Assembly (NCBI GenBank): GCA_008694505.1
Contig: VZDJ01000174.1
Coordinates: forward strand, 5,722,601 to 5,786,600
Direction: 5' to 3'
DNA from: Cyanoderma ruficeps
Taxonomy: Eukaryota; Chordata; Aves; Passeriformes; Timaliidae
Length of the DNA stretch: 64,000 bases
In this document: piece by piece, positions 26,011-37,511 of the stretch
How the letters are laid out: each line of letters begins with the position of its first letter
Position numbering within the stretch: position 1 is the stretch's first letter
Program-made: the position numbers and the translations under genes
The notes under the pieces: model-generated
Told to the model about the DNA's origin: nothing
The model's database searches: none
Seen by the model: only the letters and a program-made list of their open reading frames with translations

Positions 26011-27810
26011 TAAGAGGACAAAAGTCTTATACAAAGACCTTCTACTTTCTCCACTTTCACTCATTTTCCACAGCAAATTCAGTCTGAAGGGTTTTCCTGT
26101 GACTCATAAGCATCTAGAGGCAAGTGCATCAATTGCAGCATTTAGATCTAACCAGAACCACCTCAGAAGTGTCAAAACATGACAAGGAAGGCAGTTCTCC
26201 CAGTAACACAGATATTTAATCATGTAGCATGGCCTGATGAGATACCCACAATGAGAATGTCAGAAAGCTCATCTGAATGACTCACCAGAGCTCCTAAGTG
26301 AAACTGTGGCAGAACTTCATATGAAAAGTGAAACATGAGTGCATTGCAAATGGCCTCATGCCTCTGACAGCTGCTGAGCTGGATTTGAGCTCTGCAGCCT
26401 TTGCCTTTGCATTTCCTAGCAGAACACATCTCATTTATCCTCATCCCCCTGAGCACAGCAGCGAATAACAGCTGGGTCAAACCTCACCAACCTTCATTTG
26501 GGAAACTTCACTTTGACTTTAGGGTCTCTGGGCCAGAGCTGATGCATAACTCCAATATTTGCATAGCTACAGACTCTTTTTACCTCAGCATAATTCCATG
26601 ATGGATTTTTATGATACATCAAGAGAGGAGAGATGAACAAGTCAGTGTGCTTGCATCAAACGTGATATCAAGGCAGGAGATTGTTTTCTCTTTGCCACCT
26701 CTGTTACCTGAGTTTTCTTTTCTGTAGCAAGGGTTTGAGAAAACAAACACTGAGTCAATGCTTCTGAGATCAGTTTAATATATAGCACAGCTAATGAAAT
26801 TTGTAGTTAAGCTGAAGTTTTGTTTTTGGCAGCTTGAACTGCCTAAAATCCTAATTCAATTGCAATCTAGTCAGAGAGCACAGCTGTTTAGCTTGGCTAA
26901 ACTTTTTTCACCACTTAATAAGATACTTTTTTATTTAACTTTCAGTTCTGCCTAGGAGCCCCAGTGGGTCTTTTAAAACAGAAGATTATTATTAGAAATT
27001 AATTAAGTATTCTTTTCAATTCTGTCTCCTGAGAGCAACTAGGCATTGTTGCTGATCTCCTCTGCATTAAGACATTACTGATTGTCATTCATGGGATGAT
27101 GGTGCAGATGTCTCATCTGGAAAATATATAACTCCATAAATATGAAAGATATGAAAGTTATTTAATACAAAATATAATAAATCAGAGCAAATAATAAACA
27201 TGTAATTGCAATGTCAAGCACAGCACAGGCGTGTGAAGACTATAAACACCGGAATAAAAATAGACACACATTCCAAAGACAAAAAAAAAAATATCTTACT
27301 GCAATTATAGGACCCCGATGGATTGCACTTAGTCCATGTTTCAGCACACTGCAAACCCTGACTAAACAATTCTAAGAATATCAAATGCAATTAAAGACAA
27401 TTGATTTGACAAGCCAGGGTTATTTTTAAGGGACCAGCGACTATGAAGTGTTTGTTGCACTGCCCCCCTCTCACTGCACGTGACTACAAGAAGCACAGAC
27501 TAAATCTGTCACCTCTGAAGGCTTTTTCTAAATGAACCAAACCCAAAATGCACTGATAACCTGATGTAATTTTTGATCTAAGGCCTTGAATGTGCATATT
27601 AATGTACTACTAACAGAATTAGCTATGCATTTAATATGCCACTTCATGCTTGAGATGGCAGTCAGTCTATTTCATTTTCACTCAGCTCAGGGCTATCTGT
27701 ACAAGTAACTGCTGTCATATTCCAACCAGGAAGGGATGTGAAGAGAAGAATGGGTCAGCAGAACAACAAACAATCCCTTACTCCAAATAGTAATGCAGAA
27801 TTCAACTTAC

Positions 27811-27991
27811 TTTTTTGGTCTGTAGTCAGGAATGGACCTGTCCAGTGATATCCTGTCACTGAGTTGGGCATTGTAACCATATTCTTCATACTTGGTCTCT
27901 GATTCATGGCTATCATCTCTCAGGGTAGCAGCCATTCCCCCCTGGCCCAAGCCTCCTGGACCTTCAACTAATCCCATGGGCTTCGCCAGAC
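27811..27991 (-). CDS. GALNT9: GALNT9 exon 2 (stem region)
   Basis: Second coding exon, 181 nt, residues 81-141 (both end codons split). The acceptor is TTTCATTTAG before 27,991 and the donor is GTAAGT at 27,810-27,805, both near consensus. The phase-1 junction restores Gly81 (G|GT) and the phase-2 exit (AA|G) restores Lys141 with exon 3. The peptide begins LAKPMGLVEGPGGLGQGG and ends SLDRSIPDYRPK. The SLDRSIPDYRP block just before the catalytic domain is shared by GALNT family members. The Gly-rich LVEGPGGLGQGG and YEEYGYNAQLSDRI segments fit GALNT9 better than GALNT17 from memory. The exon links the luminal stem to the glycosyltransferase fold. It sits 22.1 kb from exon 1 and 19.2 kb from exon 3. 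Confidence 0.95.
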
Positions 27992-30559
27992 CTAAATGAA
28001 ACAGATACAAAAAAAAAGAAATTAAATTATTAATATAAAGGATATGGATAGAACCTCTTCTGTGACCATAAAATGTTTTCAGATAAATGAGATCTGAGAA
28101 CTTCCAGGAAGCTCAGCTCATAAACCCTCATGGCTCTGTGGAAATTATCCTCAGCTTTTCAAACCAAAGTCCAAATCAACACATCTTGTAGTATCTGTGC
28201 ATAATGAGAAAACTATAAAGAATCAATTAGCAGCTTTCACTATTCCTTCTTTTCCCAAAATGTCTAATTATTGTTAAGATAATTAAGAAAAATTTTCCCC
28301 ATTAGAACTGGAGGGTTTCCCCATGTAGCCCATTAAAGCTTCACTCGTTTTAAGGGAGAGATGTTGAATTTCTACCACATGTGGGTGAGCCAGTTTAACT
28401 CCTCTGGTACCTGTGACTCCAAGACCATTGCAGCTCTGGTCAGGGTTTGGTTCCCATGTTGGGGACACAGCTATGGACTGGTCACCAGCTTCTGCTGGGT
28501 AGGAAATACAGGATAAATCTGCTTTCACTGCCTGAGTCAACAGATGGGTCATTTGGACTCAAATACACACCCAGCCCAGCCTGTTGCCACAAAGATGTGT
28601 TAAAAGTATTTTAATGGAGCTGACACTCCACCTGGGAATCACTCCAGATTTCCTCTGCGCTTCACATCTGACAAATGAAATATGTAAGACACTCAGCTCT
28701 GTACAGCTCACAGCAGCAGAAAGTTTGGACACTCAGTAGGTGCTGAGAAGTCAGCCAGTCAACAATGCATTTATAGGCTTCATTCACTGGTCAACTCAAA
28801 AATAAAAGTAAAAAAAAAACTAAACCAACTTAAAACATGCCCATATGATCCCATTGCCAAGAACCTCTTCCATGGCAACATGCATTTAATTTGGTGCTGA
28901 ATCCTCATAAATAAACTCCTCAAATATCCTGTGTTTAATGTCAAAGCTTTCCTTTCCAAAAGCCTCCCTATCAAGAAGTCATTATAAGTGACAAAGTTAT
29001 TTATAATAATTCTGGGAACACCATACAGGAATGTGTGACTCTCCCCCAAGTCATTTACGACACCAAGAAAAGCAATTAAGAGTTTGACCCGCTCAACATT
29101 TTTCAAATCAAAACTTTTTCAAGAGGAAAACGTCATTATTTCAACTAAACGATGAAAAGGAAAGAAACTGTCAGCATTTGGTAGCAACAAACACAATGGC
29201 ACTACAAACATGGGACTGGTTTGTCCAAGTCACATCTAGGGAGGGCAGCCCAGACCCTTGGGAAGGAATTCTCTTATCTCTGGGTTACTCACCTGCATTG
29301 TAACTCACACATTTTTCCATGGCATAAGAAGCCAGTGAGGGCAAGGCCACACAGGCAGAGCCAAGGATTGAGATCATGGGGCTGAAATGGGGATGTGCAG
29401 AAAGGGGATGCCCAGTGAGCAGCTATTTTTAAAGCTGTCCTTACTTTCAATTTTCTAGACTAAAAATATCTGCAGCTGATACACTGGGAATGGTCATAGA
29501 CTGCTCCATGCTGCAGATGACAATGAGGTCACAAATAATTAGTGTCTGTCATTCATTTCAAATTTATTACTCTCACTGCAGAGATTTCTGTGTAGGACAG
29601 GAATTGTTGGGAGAATGGAGAGCAGAATAAACCAGCCTCAGTTCCTTAACCAGATTAATTACTCCACAGGATGCATCACTTTCTAGGAAGAAAAGAGATC
29701 TTCCATTTTTCATCATAAACCCTGTCACAATAGGAAAAGTACTAAGGAGATTTATATGAGAAACCATGGCAAAAGCTAGATCAGATTATGGCTGTGATTA
29801 TTTTACTATCATTTTTTCCTATTTGCAACACAATTACAGGCGGCTGTAAATCAGGTTCAGCTAAAGTTCTCATACAAAATTAAGCTTCTGACAAATCAAA
29901 ATAAAAATAAGTGATTTAAAATAAGAATAGAATGTCAGAACACTGAAAGAACTGTTGCAAAATCTCCAAAATGCCCTTGCTGGCCTGTCTCGGCCCCAGC
30001 TTGAGAAGGGCTCCAAAGCCAGACTTCTGAGCTTTATCTACACTTAGACCATCTGCACATTTGAATAGCTGCAGAAAAGTATTTCAGTTTCTAGCACCTT
30101 AGAAGGAGGTGATAAAACATTTCCTTCTAAAAAAACTGGCATAGGTCAAAAAAACTTGACATTGTCACCCAGCAATTCTACCTGTGACTCCTGAAACACT
30201 TCTCTCTTAAACGGAAAACATAAAACTCATCAGCAAAACAGTTGCTTCCTTCCTTTTCCAATTATTAATTCTTAGCTGAAAATATCACTGCATACCATGT
30301 AAGGCAATAAAAATCTTTGGATCTTGGCTTAACCAAAAAAAAAAAAAAGAATCAGGGACAATAGCAACTCCACACAGATTGACAAAGCTGACTTTTAGCA
30401 TTTCCAGTTACAGCCTTGCAAAGAAAAGGTTCAGAGATTCTGAAATAGGTTCAGTAACAGCTTAAACAAGACTCAGCTCACAATGTCCTTTTAAGCTATT
30501 TTTACATAAACCCACCTGTTTAGAGGCAGGAATTAGAGCAGTTGCAGCTATTGAATCAG

Positions 30560-30850
30560 CCCTAACGCTTCCACCTTGAATTACTGTATTGTGCTAATTT
30601 TGTAATCTCGTTCTGTTGCAGCTAGAAACTTCAGCTGAAGGTTGTAGCCTCGATGAATGGCATATCTGAAGGCATGGAGCGAAGCATTGATCTTCCTCCT
30701 TCAGGAGCTACACGTCAGAGTGAAGCAGATGCTCAAGGAAAGCAGCTGGTTGGAGGAGGAGGAGGAAAAGTGCAACACGAGCGAGCCGTTCAACATTGAG
30801 CTAAAGGTCTCAACTCACCAGCTGTTTATAACTTCATTTTATTGATCCCT
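30560..30850. other. CpG-retaining patch in intron 1, possible conserved element
   Basis: Inside AT-rich intron 1, this 290-bp stretch keeps several CpGs and carries three CAGCTG E-boxes (30,632-30,637, 30,743-30,748, 30,819-30,824) and homeodomain-like TAAT cores near 30,595-30,605. On the plus strand two overlapping frames are open: 30,653-30,799 (48 codons, MNGISEGMERSIDLPPSG...) and 30,657-30,845 (62 codons). I recognise neither peptide. An enhancer or an antisense transcript are the two readings I would consider. Both are inference. Confidence 0.3.
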
Positions 30851-33800
30851 AAAATAACTATTAGCTGGTAATTTCTAAAGGAACACCCTCACATCAGAGA
30901 AAGGCTCACTAGTGTAAACAGCCCCATGGCTCTCACACACACCCAGCACAGCCCCACGGGCATAAAGTCAGTGAATGCATCAGCAGCTCACTGCACCAAT
31001 ATTAAACCTGGAAAAGTAAAAGCATCTTTCTGTTGTAAGCACAAGGATCAACAATATGCAGGGGGAAAAAATTCTTATTTGGAACTATTTCACTGTTTGA
31101 CAGTGTTTCAGCCAACTTTGCAAACAGTGGCATGCAGCTTAGGGAGTTGCTGGTGTCTACCTCACGATTCAATCTAAATGTTAAACAGAGCCTGGCCCTT
31201 AATTTCTGCATATCCCAACTTTCCATATCCCAAAGCAGTTTCTCCCACCATGACCCTGAAGCAAGCCTTCATAATATGTAAGATTTCCTGACCAGAGAAC
31301 TGATCGGAATTTTGCCCATATCAAAAGGTTCTCACTTTCTGAGCGAGAAGGAATGCTGGATGTGGAGGAGATTTTTTTTGTTTTACATACAGCAACATTC
31401 AACAAATCACATCCCATCGGGGTATAAGCTCCAACTTTGGGAAACTGGAGAGCAACAAACAAAACCTCATCTAATTTAAGTGACTTCCATTTATCTGAAA
31501 CCAAAAACATAGTCTTATTTTTTTTATAGTTGTAGTCAAGTTTGCTGCATCCTTTCTTGAAAAGTTTATGTCCCCTGGTGCCTGGTATCAGTCCCAAGTA
31601 TCTCTGCAGATATACCAGGGAGAAGACAAACAGTATCCTGCAGCTGATGGCTTGAAAAGGAAAAAAGCACAGCAACTTGTAAAGCTGAAGGACTTGATAT
31701 GCAACTTTTTGGCTCTAGAAACAGGAGGTGCAGTGGTTTTGTAGCTTAACCTCATCTCCAGACCTTGATGGAAAGCCTGAGACAGGATTCCTCAGTTGTG
31801 ATGACAGGCAATCCTCTAAGACATCCATCTGTGAGAAGAGTGCGGAATGATGGTGAGGGGATGAAGTGATTTGGCAGCTCTGCCTGTAAGGGGGCTGCTC
31901 CTTTCCCACCCACAGCAGCCAGTCAGTCAGGCAGAGAGTGCAGAACCAGGAGCCTCAGAAATGATGTAGATTATCTGCAAAGGGGACTAATACCCCTATG
32001 TGTGCTTTGCCATATGTTTCTTCTTCAAAACAGAGACTTTTCCAGGTTGCGGAGAGCACTCTGAGACACAGCATGTGAATATCTGTCAAGTTCTCAAAAC
32101 ACATTCTATGGAAAATTCCAGGAGGATGCCCAGGGCTGTTCTCAGCATCTGGGCTGGAAGCTGCCCCTTATTCCATCCTACACACTCTGCTCCCACCATA
32201 TTGATGCTTTAATCCTTAAATCCTACATGGTAAGTCCTACCAGGACAGGATTTGGCCAGACCAGTTTTTTCCTTTGAGTTTCCATGGCACGTAGTCCAGA
32301 CTCAGAATGCCACGGCAGCAGATGCTACATGAACCCAAAAAGACAGTTCCCACCCCAAAGAACTCGCCAACAATAATGACAAGAACCAGATGCAAGGAAG
32401 ATAATGAAGAAAGAAGACATGAAGACAATGTAACACGGTCAAGGTGTTTCTGAAATGATTCTTTTTGTAGAAAAGCTTGTGATAAAAGCTCCCCTGTCAT
32501 TCAGGTAATTTTGAGATGATGAAAGGTGGCAGTTCTGTGTGTGTAGAGGGAAGGAGTCCACTTCTGGTAAAGCTGCCCCATGCCAAATGCAAGACTGAAT
32601 ACTTTGAGGAAGAGGAGAAGAATATCTGAGGGCATAAAAAGACTGAGGGCCGGGTGTAGAAGACAGGCGTGGCAGGACAAACTGTGTTAGTCATCTTGGC
32701 ACAATGTGGAGAGGGATGTGGTCCATCAGTGTTGACAAAAGGCCTGCTGGGGACGAAAAGGAACAGGATGTCCTTGCAGAGCCACGTTCTCTCTGAATCT
32801 GCTATTCAGTGGTGCAGCACACACACCACTGCCCTCTTCCAGGCCTAATCCTTTGTTCCTTGCCTTCACAGGAACTGCAGCATTGCGTAGGCTACTGCCT
32901 CTCTAGACACAAAATTCATTAGTGCTTTTTAATTGGAAGAAATACTGTGTTTTTATGTACAGATATCTAATATCAAAAAGTAATTGCTTTTATAGAACAC
33001 TCATTTGGAGCCGGTTACCCCTTGAGATGAGAAAATGTATTCTAATTACAACAGATAATTCAGGAGGAGATAAACAGATCGACAACTGGAAGGACCAAGA
33101 AATAGCAGCTGTACAGTCCACTGGAGATGAAGATAAAAGCTCATTTGTGAGGTAGAACACTGATCCCAAATTTACAGATAATAAGAGAGGTGCCAGAGTT
33201 TTGCCAGAAACTTGAGATAAACAAAAGTAGATCCCCCTCCTTAAGCCAGGAAGAGCTCTATATTTTGAGAGACAAAATAAAATGACCCTACCCCAGATGC
33301 ATAATTTTAAATAATATGTGTGTGACTGATTTTTTTAAAAATTTCGATTTCAATGATCAAAAAGATCATTCACAGAGAAAGATCACTTTGTTATCTTTAA
33401 ATAAATAACAGATGCCACGATTCCTCTAAAAGTTTTTAAAACCCAGATGACTTGTGTTTTTTGCTGGTGAAACACAAAATGTATTTTTCTCTTCAGGGCT
33501 TTGGAGGAAAGCCAGAAAACTCCTCTGGTGATGGCATAAATCTGGAGTTGAGGGGGAGGAGCTGAAATGTTGGTGTATCTGCCTGGCAGCCCACTGATAT
33601 TAAAAGGAGACAAAATCTGAGTGTCATCAGTTTGGCACCTGTCCCCTGGCAGTGGCCAATACCTGAGGCTTCAGAGGAAATGAAACACAAATGATAAAGC
33701 ACTTGGCCAATTAAACTTTGCACAGTCCCTGGAAGCAGAGTTCCCTTCTGAACCCCATAGCTAGGTAACTAAAGCCCTGAAGCATAATATTAGATTACCC

Positions 33801-35475
33801 TCATTATCTTAACTCAGACAGGTAGAAACAGGGCATAAAACTACCCAGTGTCCTTTAAAAGCCCAGCCACTAATATTAGATTCAATGGGCTCCTGCAGCA
33901 ATGAATTCTCTGGTACTGTCACGGTCAGAGTGCCACTGACTCACATGAAATGGATCATCTCTATCGATATATTAGATTTTCTTTAATTTTTCCAGGGAAA
34001 CAGAGGTGAAAACTCCTGGGTGAAGTGGTCATTAAAACAATAACAGAGCCATTCTAGAGGAAGGGAGAGCGACTTCTCCTTGAAAAGCTTCATGGTGAAA
34101 GAGCTAAAACTTTGGGGCTGTTTAATTAGATTCAGGAACAAGCTGGTTCAGCCAAGTTAAAGGGTTTTCATTTCATAAATGAGGAAAATGTCTTTTGGAA
34201 AGCAAGGAGTTTGCTTGTGTTCATCAGAAGCAGGGAAGGGAAGCAGGGGACCACTGAAGGAAGGGAGTTGTGACCCAAGGTCTGACAGGATGGAGCCACA
34301 GCTGGAAAGCTGCTGCTCAATGCAACGACATTTCCTTGACCCTACAGAACTGACTGCACGCCTCTAATCATTAAAAATATCCCTTTGACTTCTGATGGAG
34401 TTCTGGATGAGAAATCCCTGACTGCCCTATTCTCAGACCAGCTCCACTATGGCAGTCAATCTCACAGGTAGAGATTCCAAAAGGAAAAAAAAATATCTTT
34501 AAACACAAAGAACCAAAAAAAATATTCTAATTTCAAGTCCTATGCATGTTCATACCGTTCCAGACTCCATTGTGTGATAATAAAGTCCAAACTCATCAAA
34601 GGCTCTACCACATCTGACATTCCCCACTTGCCAAATTACTGCCTTTCAGCCCAGGATTCACCCTTGGGTCTCTGGCTCAGAGGGAGTTTGTCCAAGGTTA
34701 AGGAAGATTCTTCTCTCCTGCTCAAGGGTGTTTGGAGAGCCCTGACGAGGGCCAGACAAGCCCATCTCCTGCAGCATCATTTTGCAATCACGCTCCACAT
34801 TATTTGCAGACACTCATAAGCCTCCCTGCTCATTTACCTAAACAGCCTGCTATTAAATTAAACTAACATAATCACACAGATAGCTTTCCCAACAACAAAG
34901 TCATATAGAACACTCTGCCATTGTATGGCTGCAAAGCTCCCGGTTGCTGAGCTCATTTTGCAGAGCAGAGGATGGCAGCATTAAACCCAGACGTGGGAGC
35001 TGCTGGAGCTCAGAGTCACCATCGTGCTTGAAAGTGGATCTCGATTTTCCACTGTTGTGAAATTAGTCACTGAGCTCACCCCTGGCAATGCAGCCACAAT
35101 AAAGAGCCAATGTTAACAACGACAGACCTCCTGGCCACTTCCACTGCTCTCCTTCCTGTGCCCCAGGAGTCACTGCCTGCTCTTCCCATCGGCCATCAGA
35201 GAATGAAACAATCTGAGAAGGTCCCTGAGTTTGTCAGAGCAGGGCTGGTTCTCTATCTGCTGCCTCTCCATCTTATCATGGGACATTCCTCCTTGGGAAT
35301 AGATGGGAGAAGACACCAGCTGCTATTGAGGATGTGAGATTTCAAATACTTCCACCCAATCTCTTGAAAAACAGTTAATTTGGATATTGGTTTCCACAGA
35401 AGCCAGAGAGAGCCTTGATTCCTCCCCTTTCCTTTCACTGTGGTATTACCTTAAAAGCTCTGTAAGGGTGACATA

Positions 35476-35519
35476 CTTTTTTCCTCTTTTTTTTCTTTCT
35501 TTTCTTTTTTTTTTTTTTT
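35476..35519. repeat. 44-bp homopyrimidine tract
   Basis: Uninterrupted C/T run, mostly T, on the plus strand in intron 1; on the transcript strand it is purine and A-rich. It is low-complexity sequence that could be the A tail of a degraded minus-strand retroposon, but no element body is recognisable next to it. Confidence 0.8.
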
Positions 35520-37459
35520 GCATCATTGCACATTGGTTTCAAAACATACTCATTTTCCTGACAGACTGTCTATTTTAGATCTGTAGATCTGTGTATTTTT
35601 CTTGACCTGTCTTTGCATACTTCTTTCTCAGGCACATCTTTGACACCTCTCAAGGAGCTTGACTTGGGAATTTGGTTGAGACAGAACTCACATCTCTGCT
35701 TTTCCTCCTCTTTCCTGCCTTCACTTTATTTTCATATCTCATGTCAACATACACCACAGCTGTGCCTTGCTTGTCAATGCCAGGCTGCACTGCCTCCTTC
35801 CATCAACCTCTTAATGTGTGTATGATTTAATTTTCTGCCAGCAGGACAAGTCAGCTCAAAACCGAACATGGGACACATTTTAAAAAGCAAAAACACAGTC
35901 CTGAATCCAGCAAAAAGCAAAATGCTTACAAATTAACAAATTATGGCATATTTGAAGCTAAAATGGATGAAGTCAGTTATTATGCACAGTCCTCCTAATT
36001 GATGAGATGAAGTGACAGCCACATTTATAACAGATGTATCTACCAGAGGATGTGCCCAACTAAAGCTCTGAGTCTCTCCTGCTCACAAAGGAGGAAGAGA
36101 AGGAGTCCACAGTGCTGAGAATCTTACTTGGTTTTGAAGTACCTTGCTATTGTTAAAGGAAATGTTGAGTCTGGATTTGGTTTTTGCTCTAGAAAGGAAA
36201 GCTTTAGCTCTTTATATTCATAAAAGAAAGCCTATTTAGAAATGAAAGACACGATAGTGCATGGATAGCTTATAACACACAATTAATCAGGGATTTATCA
36301 AGGACAAATAAAAAGAATTAGGTACCACATTCTCTGGGGGAAGCAAATCAAGGGATGAGATAGCTTTGCAAAAGAAAGGAGAAATGAAGATAAATAGCAA
36401 TTGCCAATAAATTTCAGAAAATAAAGATGTAATGTTAGGGAAAAAATATTGGCACAATGTTTTATTTAAAAGTGGTAATAAAAACATGGCTTACTTTGAT
36501 TTCTGCCCTTTCTAGTTTATTGTTGATATAAAGATAAATTGACTCAGACTTCCAGGAGCGGGAAAGCTACAATCTACTATTACAGGCACTTTAAAACCCA
36601 GCCCTGCTATAATAACTGATTCATTATTAACAAGATTGGCTTCATTGCATGTGGGTATTTGTACGAATTGACTGTGACCTAAGGCTGATTTAGGCCCTGA
36701 CAAAGCCACAGCAGGACCCCTGGGCTTGCCTTGGAAAAGACAGGATGCATTTGGTAACAATGTGCTGCTTTCACCCACCTACAGAGCACGTTTCAATCAC
36801 CACACATATACAGGACTCAGATCATATATAAAGACAATGGCCAAGTTTTTGAAGTTTTGGATCAACCTTCTTCAATTTACCTTCCTAATGCCACTGACTG
36901 CAGCAGTGCTTATCTGGTTTCCACCAAGGCAATGTAAAAAGAAACTCAAGTTTTCAGAGACTCGATTTTTCTTCAAGCTTTCCTTTCCTTTATGCCAAAA
37001 TCCCATGAAAGAATGGATGTCCCTGTCCCCTGATGTGTCTCTGGTTTGTACTTACGACTACATTATGAGGTGTTCAATTACACAGTAAAGAGAGAGATGA
37101 GGACAGTGATAGAAGGTGCCTTTACACAGGAGAAGATCATCCTTCAGTGGAGAGACTGGTACGAATCAAAATTTGAATTTCAGGAACCCGAGTTGTGAGT
37201 TTCCAGCTTGGGCTCATCACTCCTCAAGGACACAAAGCAGACGCGCTCTCCGGTCACGATTAAACTTCAGGTCACACCCACATTTCTCCCAAGCAGCAAG
37301 AGCTTCCCCAGCACCAAGAGGGGCCAGAGGAAGGCAGGGCTGAGCCCTGGGCTGTGACAGGGACGTGATGGGATGAGCAGCAGGACGTGCGTCACTCTGC
37401 AGAGCACAGAGCACCGGCATCACTGCTCTGCTCCACTCGTAATTTAATTATTCACTCAC

Positions 37460-37511
37460 CACTGAAAGGCACTGAAAGGCTAGGGGGACCCGAGTCTGCC
37501 ATTTCAGCAGG
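37460..37511 (-). other. Possible cryptic or alternative exon in intron 1 (52 nt)
   Basis: On the gene's sense strand the acceptor TTATTTTCAG (ending at 37,512) and the donor GTGAGTG (from 37,459) are both good matches, 52 nt apart. The segment contains an ATG opening MADSGPLAFQCLSV without a stop. It includes a 10-bp direct repeat (plus strand 37,461-37,480). The ATG frame leaves in phase 0, so splicing to exon 2 would not continue the GALNT9 frame. It may be a poison or untranslated exon, or chance. Confidence 0.2.

Larger units (their letters stand above)
8604..27810 (-). other. GALNT9: GALNT9 intron 2 (19.2 kb)
   Basis: Phase-2 intron from GTAAGT to CCCTCCCCAG. It contains a CR1 fragment at about 25,805-26,010, a 24-bp tandem duplication at 14,888-14,935 and a short GT-rich stretch at 23,487-23,512. 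Scattered ORFs of up to about 155 codons show no family resemblance. The last 640 bases form an open frame continuous with exon 3. Confidence 0.9.

Noticed and set aside
25674..26182. Cluster of overlapping ORFs on both strands
   Set aside because: Explained by the antisense CR1 fragment at about 25,805-26,010, not by a host gene.
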